Source: Blastopirellula sp. (lineage in GTDB: Bacteria > Planctomycetota > Planctomycetia > Pirellulales > Pirellulaceae). Taken from it: a stretch of 33,113 bases of DNA. Location of the stretch: assembly GCA_002733575.1 (NCBI GenBank), contig NVWB01000045.1, positions 1-33,113 on the forward strand, in the 5' to 3' direction. Below, piece after piece: positions 10,501 through 17,266 of the stretch. Under the pieces are notes generated by a model. That model saw only the letters and a program-made list of their open reading frames with translations, had not been told where the DNA came from and did no database searches. The position numbers and the translations under genes were made by a program. Positions within the stretch are counted from its first letter, which is position 1. Each line of letters begins with the position of its first letter.

Positions 10501-10925
10501 AAGGCAACGCGAATGCCTGTCTCACGGCGGGTAATTTGTTGTACGACAGCGTCTTCGGCCAAGAGCGGGAAACTGGGGATTCGATCAATGGCCGAACGAA
10601 CTTCGCTGAGAACCTTTTGTGGATCAACATCGGTATTCAGTTCTAGCACCACACTGCCAGAGCCTTCTTTGGCAACCGAAGTTTGCTTTTTAATTCCATC
10701 AATGCTACGAACGGCTTCTTCGATTTTTTGGCAGATTCCTTTTTCCACTTCTTCAGGGCTCGCGCCTGGATAGGGCACCTGAACGAGTACAATTTCTAAG
10801 TCAAACGAAGGAAAGACTTCACGGCGTAGCATGGTTAGACTGAGCACTCCCAATCCCAAGACACTGATCATCAGTGTGTTCATGGCCGGAGCATTGGCGA
10901 TGGCCCAACGTACGAGATTCTTCAT
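7545..10925 (-). CDS. RND-family efflux permease (HAE1/AcrB-like)
   Basis: This is an inner-membrane proton-driven exporter of 1126 aa, longer than AcrB (about 1050). The N-terminal helix is followed by VFPSFDLEIVLVQVPYPGASPEEVE, the family's first periplasmic porter segment. A helix with ALGIVVDDAIVIGENI carries the Asp pair (402-403) equivalent to the proton-relay aspartates of AcrB. The second half repeats the plan, with GVVVNDSIVLIDFIN and TSITTIAGLLPLL. An extra segment at about 873-918 (WVEKIFTAIQQFFTEVKWFVWELL) is not typical of the family. GGAGG lies 7 nt before the ATG. The ATG overlaps the adaptor gene's stop by one base (TAATG), so the two are translationally coupled. No outer-membrane TolC-type gene is adjacent. 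The substrate is unknown; the carboxylate pair and sequence favour small organic compounds or lipids over metals. Confidence 0.95.
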   Translation of the reverse strand: MKNLVRWAIANAPAMNTLMISVLGLGVLSLTMLRREVFPSFDLEIVLVQVPYPGASPEEVEKGICQKIEEAVRSIDGIKKQTSVAKEGSGSVVLELNTDVDPQKVLSEVRSAIDRIPSFPLLAEDAVVQQITRRETGIRVALIGPEEEDELSEGQMRAMIEQVREELTQLPEISQANISGAKSYQIDIEIPEATLRKYGLTLGQVAEIIRRENVEMPGGTIRSDSQEILVRGNNKREIGKDIAQLPLITQPNGTVLTVGDLGVVQDGFADLTSYQRVDGRLAMSIAVNRTEKEDIILISNAVRKYVKEKKSELPAGYTIVTWADRSEDVRDRMNLLTRNGLQGLFLVVIILAIFLDTRLAFWVSLGIPISILGSCAALLLLGQTLNMLTMFAFMMALGIVVDDAIVIGENIYAHREQGKKYLQAAIDGTVEVLPSVTMSIATTIIAFMPMFFVSGMMGKFMGVMPVAMISMLIISLLESAFVLPCHLAHGDEEEHGDVITSVLDFFIYPFKKVNVVFMKANQIATKYLGRLIENIYIPSLKYSLRNPFIIVSGAVSVLAISFALVMAGIIPTVFMPKMDSKTVIASVVFPDGTPVYAAEEATLKIEAIAKEMQAEYELEQGSPVIQVIRRDVGFATSGGRGMQTESSGSHFGTVTARLVTSEQRNVTSQDIVARWRKRVQEEVKEIAGVEKLTFSSRSMGPGGADVEFKLLAKPEMMAQLEKAVEEAKTRMSTYTGVNDILDDSSPGKWELQHRVKSSALTMGVSTQDLTETVRHSYYGAEVMRLQRGRHEVKLMVRYPKADRHSLADFDQIRVRTGDGSERPITELAKVEFRRPLSEINRVDQKRSITVSASVDEKEGNADAIVKELQKYYVPQTKEPSWVEKIFTAIQQFFTEVKWFVWELLGGTRDVELPGKTLQSDYPGVTVRWEGQEEQRVESLTSLRNGFVVALLAMFILLTLEFRSYFQPLIILAIIPFGFIGAIVGHMIYGIPLTLFSFFGLVALTGVVVNDSIVLIDFINHRLRDGLSVIDALIDTGKRRFRPVLLTSITTIAGLLPLLFETSFQAQVIIPMAISLAFGLMASTVLVLYLVPVLYLIYAMAKMPERLNQAADKVETVADLQEGPNPA

Positions 10926-12394
10926 TATTTTCCCTCCGTGGAAACAGGCAATGAATTGATATCGCTAGGAGACGCAGCCATCGGTTTCTTTACGGCAGAC
11001 GCGTCGAGTACAGGAAGACCAACGATGCTGACCGGTAGCGGAGAGATAATGATTCGCTCGGTACTTGAGAGAGGTGTGATGCTCCCATCGATCAGAACTT
11101 CACTTTTCTGCGTGAGTTCTCCATCAATCAGAATTTCAATTTCCTGGCGGTGAATCACATGGACATTCTTTCTGGCCAATTTGCCACCTTCTGCTAACCA
11201 AACAAAGTTACCTGGTTGCAGGGCACGTTCTGGGATTTTCCAAATTGGAGTCTCGGTTTTCACTTCAATTTTCAACTGAACATACATGCCTCGCAGCAAC
11301 GCCGAAGGGCCATCGGAAACCAGGGCAGTGCCATCTCGTTTGACCTCGGTTGGCTTTGGAACACGAACTAACACCGGAGCGGTGCGGGTCTTTTCGTCGA
11401 GCCCAATGCCATCGAATCGTGAGAGATGACCGTCCCATGTATATTCGTGGCCCGCCAATTGATAAACCACGGTCACGTCTGACTTCGCCAGTCCGTAGCC
11501 ATTGATCGAGTTGACCACTGGATCGGTAGATTTGGTACGTGATTTCCAAATCCAAGCAAGTTCATTCATTCGTAGGTTGCATCGGACTTCGACCGCTTTG
11601 GTGTCTTCGATTTCGTATAAAGAGGCACCCACTTGCACATAGGAATCTTTCTCAACATAGTCTTTGATAATCACTCCATTGATGGGAGAGGTGATTTTGG
11701 TGTTGGCTAGATCAATGATGGCCTGTTCTAATTTTGTCTCTACAAGTTTTATTGCTTGCTCTAATGAAGATTTTTTGCTTTCGAGAGTCTTCTCTTGAGT
11801 ACTCAATGTTTTTTTCTGATTTTCCACTGTCAGCAACACCTGATGCTCTTTTTCTAATTGCGATGTAGTGATGGCGTTTGAAGCAGCCAGTTGTGCGAAG
11901 CGATTGTACTGGTCGGTTTGAATTTTAAGATTTAATTCGGCATTCGCAAGCAATTGCGGCATGCTTTCAAACTCATGATCAATTTCTTTTAAGACAAAAC
12001 CAGCCTGTTTTCGTTCAGCTTCTAGGCGCTGAACTTCAAGGTCATATTTGCGTGAGTCGATTTGCAGTAATTCGGTTCCTGCAGTAACATAAGACCCTTC
12101 TTGCAGAGGTTCCCCCTCTTCATCTGCCTTCATCGTGACTTTGCCAGAGACTTCGGCAGACAACAGGATCTCTCGGTAGGGCACTACCACGCCATCGACA
12201 TGGAAAACCAATACTCCCTCGCTCTTCACGGGCGCCACTGTTGTTACCATCGGCGCCGTTGGATTAGGCCGGTTAGGTTTTGACACACTTGAAAACCTTA
12301 CGATAATAATAGCAGTGCCGATACCGACTGCAAAAATCACGAGCGGTGCGATCATTCGCATCCGGTGATTAAATCTCGAAAGTGGTTGCGACAT
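10925..12394 (-). CDS. RND efflux periplasmic adaptor (membrane fusion protein, HlyD/AcrA type)
   Basis: This is a 489-aa adaptor that would bridge the RND permease to an outer-membrane channel. It has one N-terminal membrane anchor (about 13-34, MIAPLVIFAVGIGTAIIIV). A lipoyl half-motif follows (SGKVTMKADEEGEPLQEGSYV), then a long coiled-coil hairpin (about 118-225, rich in Leu/Glu/Lys/Gln), then the second lipoyl half (ITSPINGVIIKDYVEKDSYVQVG). After that come beta-barrel and membrane-proximal domains. GGAG precedes the ATG by about 9 nt. It begins 3 nt after the stop of the TetR-type regulator and ends with a 1-nt overlap into the permease, so the three genes form one operon. No lipobox Cys is present, so it is anchored by the helix rather than by lipid. 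Confidence 0.93.
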   Translation of the reverse strand: MSQPLSRFNHRMRMIAPLVIFAVGIGTAIIIVRFSSVSKPNRPNPTAPMVTTVAPVKSEGVLVFHVDGVVVPYREILLSAEVSGKVTMKADEEGEPLQEGSYVTAGTELLQIDSRKYDLEVQRLEAERKQAGFVLKEIDHEFESMPQLLANAELNLKIQTDQYNRFAQLAASNAITTSQLEKEHQVLLTVENQKKTLSTQEKTLESKKSSLEQAIKLVETKLEQAIIDLANTKITSPINGVIIKDYVEKDSYVQVGASLYEIEDTKAVEVRCNLRMNELAWIWKSRTKSTDPVVNSINGYGLAKSDVTVVYQLAGHEYTWDGHLSRFDGIGLDEKTRTAPVLVRVPKPTEVKRDGTALVSDGPSALLRGMYVQLKIEVKTETPIWKIPERALQPGNFVWLAEGGKLARKNVHVIHRQEIEILIDGELTQKSEVLIDGSITPLSSTERIIISPLPVSIVGLPVLDASAVKKPMAASPSDINSLPVSTEGK

Positions 12395-12397
12395 GGA

Positions 12398-13108
12398 TTA
12401 GTTCTCCGGAAGATTGGTGTTGCTTTCAGTACCAATCGAATACTGTTCGGTAATCGGGGTAGAAAGAATTGAGGATGGGTCGTTTGGCTCTTCGGTAAAA
12501 TGCCGAATGGCCAACAGAGAAAAATGGGTGATATGTTGTGCCAATTGCTCAATCGAAAAATGTTGATCTACCATCTCTTCATCTACCAGCATGTGTAGAA
12601 CAGGCTGGTTGAAACGATAGAACAAACACTGGCCAATGATACTAAAGCCCAGCTTGGTTAGCTGCTGTTCGCTTGTCTGTTTTGCCACCAACTGTCGCAA
12701 TATGGAAAGCAGTAAATCAAAATGCGGCCGAATGTATTCTTTAATTAACTCTTGCACGGCCAATGTGGGTTGAGTCATCTCCCGCATCATTAATTTTGCT
12801 TGCCAGGGTGCCTTGCCTTTGGGGATCATGCGAGAGAGCGTGACCTGAATGAAATCGGCCAACTTGGTTTCAGGCGAGGTCTCTGCATGCCATTGGGGTA
12901 TCGGAAACTGAGACGATGGCAACTGATGTGCATGTTTGATGGTGGCAATGTAAAGCCGCTGCTTGTCTCCAAAGTGATAGTTGACCGAAGCAAGATTGAC
13001 ATCGGCCTTGGAGCAGATGTCTCGGATGGTGGCCGCCTTAAAACCACGATCAGCAAACACCTGACCAGCGGCTTCCAGAATTCGAGATGTGGTTTCTTCT
13101 TGGCTCAT
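12398..13108 (-). CDS. TetR/AcrR-family regulator with CerR-type C-terminal domain
   Basis: This is a 236-aa repressor-type regulator. The N-terminal TetR DNA-binding domain (about 5-52) ends in the diagnostic turn TIRDICSKADVNLASVNYHFGDKQRLY. The C-terminal part (about 80-220, ADFIQVTLSRMI, WQAKLMMREMTQPT, FSIIGQCLFYRFNQPVLHML) resembles the DUF1956/CerR domain of E. coli YbiH (CecR), which also controls a neighbouring export system. It is the first gene of the efflux operon, with only 3 nt to the adaptor gene. It therefore most likely represses its own operon until an effector binds. Repeated GCTAATTA sites lie just upstream and are its plausible operators. The effector cannot be read from the sequence. 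Confidence 0.92.
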   Translation of the reverse strand: MSQEETTSRILEAAGQVFADRGFKAATIRDICSKADVNLASVNYHFGDKQRLYIATIKHAHQLPSSQFPIPQWHAETSPETKLADFIQVTLSRMIPKGKAPWQAKLMMREMTQPTLAVQELIKEYIRPHFDLLLSILRQLVAKQTSEQQLTKLGFSIIGQCLFYRFNQPVLHMLVDEEMVDQHFSIEQLAQHITHFSLLAIRHFTEEPNDPSSILSTPITEQYSIGTESNTNLPEN

Positions 13109-13338
13109 GCAGCTAATTACAGTGTTGATCTTATTTGATGCCGACCCAGATAAAGCAGACCGACTACTATCATTTTAAACAACTGTATGAAACAAGTGTT
13201 TCGTTAGTTAGCTAATTATTCAAAAATTAATGATTAGCTAAGCATGATTTTAGTGTAAGTTGTTACAGACAGGTGACTTGGATTGAATTTCAGGATAATG
13301 AAATTTGCTAATTATTTTAACACACGACACTTTCAACG
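13109..13338 (-). promoter_or_regulatory. Regulatory region of the efflux operon with repeated GCTAATTA sites
   Basis: GCTAATTA occurs at 13112-13119 (directly against the start codon), 13211-13218 and 13307-13314, and as an inverted one-mismatch copy, TGATTAGC, at 13231-13238. The middle two form a wider inverted repeat: TTAGCTAAT at 13208-13216 pairs with ATTAGCTAA at 13233-13241. Each arm contains the palindrome TTAGCTAA. TetR-family operators are usually palindromes close to their own gene, so this is the best operator candidate. Binding is inferred, not shown. Confidence 0.5.
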
Positions 13339-13377
13339 AAAAAAGCCCTGTGATTCTTGATGAACCACAGGGCTTTT
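13339..13377 (-). terminator. Intrinsic terminator of groES-groEL
   Basis: A perfect 12-bp stem (AAAAGCCCTGTG at 13341-13352 with CACAGGGCTTTT at 13366-13377) encloses a 13-nt loop. On the minus strand it ends in six Ts. It lies about 50 nt past the groEL stop. The flanking A/T runs mean it may also work weakly on the plus strand. Confidence 0.9.
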
Positions 13378-13424
13378 GATTTCGCTTGAAGATGAAACGA
13401 GATAATTCGCTTCAACTTCTTCGA

Positions 13425-15050
<1,626 letters not shown>

Positions 15051-15109
15051 CTAAATCGAAATCGATTTTTTATGTTTTGTGTATGGGAAATGTAGAGGGA
15101 AAAACAAAT

Positions 15110-15445
15110 CTAGTCTTGCAGAACGGCTAAAACGTCGTCTTCACGCAACAAGATCATTTCTTCTTCGTTGATTTTGAAAGAATCACTACCGGCATAGTTG
15201 CTGAAGATAATGTGATCGCCTGCAGCGACTTGTAGGGGGGCACGTGTTCCATCAGGTAGCATACGGCCATCGCCAACGCTAACCACGATGCCACGGGTTG
15301 GGGCGGTTTGAGCAGCACCAGGCAGCACAATTCCACCAGCGGTGACTTCTTCTTGCTCGTCTCGTTTCACAACCAATCGGTCGCCTAGTGGCTGAAGTCG
15401 TGATGTTTTTGCGGCCTTCTTTTTCTTTTTGGTAGCAGTAGCCAT
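15110..15445 (-). CDS. groS: Co-chaperonin GroES (Hsp10)
   Basis: This is a 111-aa lid subunit for GroEL, longer than the usual 95-97 aa. The core is typical: LQPLGDRLVVKRDEQEEVTAGGIVLPGAA opens it, and the mobile loop would be about EEVTAGGIVLPGAAQTAPTRG. GDGRMLPDG and ILREDDVLAVL follow at the end. The extra length is a Lys-rich N-terminal extension of about 16 residues (MATATKKKKKAAKTS). The start is secure because a strong GGAGG (15457-15461) lies 11 nt before the ATG. It is the first gene of the groES-groEL pair. Confidence 0.97.
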   Translation of the reverse strand: MATATKKKKKAAKTSRLQPLGDRLVVKRDEQEEVTAGGIVLPGAAQTAPTRGIVVSVGDGRMLPDGTRAPLQVAAGDHIIFSNYAGSDSFKINEEEMILLREDDVLAVLQD

Positions 15446-15563
15446 TTGTCGCTTTTCCTCCGGAAATTCGGTCTTGTTCAGGCGGGTGCCTAATATGATT
15501 TAATGCGGCCAGTACAGGATGTACCTTGGCTGCCATTCTTGCGCGTAAGTCAAGTTGTACTAG

Positions 15564-15572
15564 ATAATAGCA
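15564..15572 (-). promoter_or_regulatory. Candidate extended -10 promoter for groES-groEL
   Basis: The minus strand reads TGCTATTAT, a TGN-extended -10 with a good TATTAT hexamer, giving a leader of about 110 nt before groES. No clear -35 is seen, as is usual for extended -10 promoters. It is a candidate only. Confidence 0.35.
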
Positions 15573-15604
15573 ACTGCCGTACCAAACCACTGTAAGTAAA
15601 CCCT

Positions 15605-15627
15605 AAGTGCTTACAGTAAGAACACTT
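15605..15627. promoter_or_regulatory. Interrupted palindrome upstream of the groES promoter
   Basis: CTTAC-A-GTAAG (15610-15620) is flanked by AAGTG on the left and, after two bases, CACTT on the right. The order of half-sites is the reverse of CIRCE. It lies about 35 nt upstream of the candidate -10, where an operator or activator site would fit. Confidence 0.35.
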
Positions 15628-15742
15628 GCGACTAAATGACTTTATAAGGAGACGAACGCTACTGGTCTTCTGATAGCTGCCGAAGTCTAGGGCTGCCATT
15701 ATGACAGAAACAAAGTCCGCCTGTTGAGAAAGGTACATTCCC

Positions 15743-15766
15743 AAAAAAACAGGACACTCAGGGTGT
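15743..15766 (-). terminator. Possible terminator of the Gfo/Idh/MocA gene
   Basis: On the minus strand a short ACAC/GTGT hairpin (15763-15766 with 15754-15757) is followed by CCTG and seven Ts (15743-15749). The stem is short, so the call is tentative. The position, about 60 nt past the stop, fits. Confidence 0.35.
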
Positions 15767-15827
15767 AATTATCCATCAATCGCTTAAGTTACTCAAACCC
15801 ACTTCAATACAATCAATGTAACTTCTA

Positions 15828-16871
15828 TTATATCCTCACTTTACGTCCTTTGGCGACAGAGTCGGTCTGCTTCTGGCACATCACCAGGGCATCCATGGCC
15901 AAGTCACCGCCGAGGATTGTCGAGGGACTTCCACTGCTAATCGCCTTGCCAGCTTCTTTGAGTTCGGCAACAAACGCATCGACTGGATCTCCGGAGCCCA
16001 ATTTTGGCTGCTTGGCTTTGCCTTTATTGGGCAGTACAGTCAGAGGCATTAACATCCGCGGTTCGCCATCGATTACTGCGAAGTCAAACAGCATCGTCGC
16101 TTTTTCAAAATGAACTTCAAAGGCATGCGTAAAGGCCCTGCCCTGTTGATTGATTACGCCACATGCCGCGTTCACGCAGAGCGAACTATCTTCGAAATCA
16201 AATTGCGAGTTGAAATACTCAAGCACTTCGCCCCGCATCCGGCCTTGGCTGGTGACCGCGGTTGGCATGCCGAATAGCAGTCGAATGAAATGGGCATCAT
16301 GAATGTGCAGATCGATCATCGGGCCACCGACTTTCACCGGATCGTAGAAATCAGGCAGCCAAAGTGGATCGGAGATCATTCGCTTGAATGTTCCGCCTAA
16401 TACTTTGCCGTATTTACCAGACTGGGCCGCTTTGAGCACAAACGCATATTCATCAAAAAACGGCAGCACATGGGCCGTCATTAACAGGGTGTTCGCCTTT
16501 TTCGCCGCGGCCACCATTTTTTTGGTTTCAGCAATCGACATGGCAATCGGTTTTTCGACCAATACATGTTTGCCTGCTTTGGCCGCTTTGATCGAAAACT
16601 CAGCATGTAGATCTGGTGGCAAGCAAATATCGATTAAATCAATCTTAGGATCGGCCAGCATTTTATCGAACGAGTCGTAACAATCGATCTTAGAAACATC
16701 GATCTTCTTGCCCTCTGGTCCAAAGTTTCCTTTGATGCCCCGCCAGTCTCCGGCCAGTTTCTTCTTGTTGCGTGTACAAATGGCGGTCAATTTCATGCCG
16801 CGGATTTTTTGATAGGCCAAGTAATGAATCCAGCCCATGAACCCTACGCCAACAATACCTACATTCGCCAT
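15828..16871 (-). CDS. Gfo/Idh/MocA-family NAD(P)-dependent oxidoreductase
   Basis: This is a 347-aa predicted cytoplasmic dehydrogenase of sugars, inositols or related polyols. The N-terminal Rossmann domain starts VGIVGVGFMGWIH (GxGxxG at 8-13). DICLPPDLH and then LVEKPIAMS (EKP at 106-108, the family's catalytic Lys region) follow. The C-terminal alpha/beta domain has GGPMIDLHIHDAHFIRLLFG (about 182-201), containing the conserved His of the active site. Length and plan are standard. GGGAG lies about 11 nt before the ATG. It stands alone between groES and the divergent lipoprotein gene. It lacks a signal peptide, unlike the secreted Tat-type members common in planctomycetes. Its substrate cannot be read. 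Confidence 0.93.
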   Translation of the reverse strand: MANVGIVGVGFMGWIHYLAYQKIRGMKLTAICTRNKKKLAGDWRGIKGNFGPEGKKIDVSKIDCYDSFDKMLADPKIDLIDICLPPDLHAEFSIKAAKAGKHVLVEKPIAMSIAETKKMVAAAKKANTLLMTAHVLPFFDEYAFVLKAAQSGKYGKVLGGTFKRMISDPLWLPDFYDPVKVGGPMIDLHIHDAHFIRLLFGMPTAVTSQGRMRGEVLEYFNSQFDFEDSSLCVNAACGVINQQGRAFTHAFEVHFEKATMLFDFAVIDGEPRMLMPLTVLPNKGKAKQPKLGSGDPVDAFVAELKEAGKAISSGSPSTILGGDLAMDALVMCQKQTDSVAKGRKVRI

Positions 16872-17110
16872 GCTATAAAACTCCCAGAAAAAGAAGGACT
16901 ATTGAATAAGATCACAGTTTGAATAAGCTGGCCCCAGAATGCAACCAGAGCGAGTGATTCTTTCCATTCACAACCTGATAATTTCAGAACCGTTGCAATG
17001 GAAGATCAGAGGCTGGACCGGTTTTCCTTTGCCTAAACAATCTCCAGAGGCTCTGCGCGAGACAAACGGTATTTGCCCCCATTCTTCACGACAATCGATC
17101 CAAGCATCAC

Positions 17111-17152
17111 AACCTGTAGGGTTTTGTTGATTAATTTCAACAACCTAGGTTG
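17111..17152. promoter_or_regulatory. Cluster of overlapping palindromes
   Basis: There are three dyads in about 42 nt. AACC and GGTT half-sites surround TGTAG (17111-17123). TTGTTGA at 17124-17130 pairs perfectly with TCAACAA at 17137-17143 around TTAATT. CAACCTAGGTTG (17141-17152) is a perfect 12-bp palindrome that overlaps the second one. The cluster lies about 115-155 nt upstream of the lipoprotein start, a plausible operator position. Confidence 0.5.
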
Positions 17153-17230
17153 AAAAAATACCACACGTTGCCTAATCGCATGCTACGTTTCCCTAAGTCC
17201 GCAAATTCCCTGCGCGGAACCAGGATCATC

Positions 17231-17253
17231 GTTTTCGTAATTGTTACGAAAAC
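17231..17253 (+). promoter_or_regulatory. Perfect hairpin in the leader of the DUF11 lipoprotein gene
   Basis: GTTTTCGTAA (17231-17240) and TTACGAAAAC (17244-17253) are perfect complements around a TTG loop. The structure ends 13 nt before the ATG at 17267, next to the AAGGA ribosome site (17255-17259). As RNA it would form a 10-bp stem beside the start region; as DNA it could be an operator. Confidence 0.6.
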
Positions 17254-17266
17254 AAAGGATGGAAAC

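Larger units (their letters stand above)
15446..15827. other. Intergenic region upstream of groES
   Basis: This 382-nt stretch holds no gene. It contains the groES ribosome site (15457-15461), a candidate extended -10 (15564-15572), an interrupted palindrome at 15605-15627 and a possible terminator for the oxidoreductase gene (15743-15766). I looked for the HrcA operator CIRCE (TTAGCACTC-N9-GAGTGCTAA) and did not find it. Confidence 0.6.
16872..17266. other. Divergent intergenic region with stacked palindromes
   Basis: This 395-nt region separates the minus-strand oxidoreductase from the plus-strand DUF11 lipoprotein gene. I see no gene in it. Its right half (17110-17253) holds several dyad symmetries, listed separately. 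A weak TTGAAA (17150-17155) to CCTAAT (17171-17176) promoter-like pair lies between them. Confidence 0.5.

Noticed and set aside
15446..15700. CIRCE (HrcA operator) upstream of groES
   Set aside because: The TTAGCACTC-N9-GAGTGCTAA pattern is absent. The palindrome at 15605-15627 has its half-sites in the opposite order.
15550..15744. 64-aa minus-strand frame upstream of groES
   Set aside because: It overlaps the probable promoter and palindrome, and has no family resemblance or ribosome site.
17150..17266. N-terminal extension of the DUF11 protein from a TTG codon
   Set aside because: It would bury the lipoprotein signal 40 residues in and would translate through the hairpin at 17231-17253. 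The ATG at 17267 has its own ribosome site.
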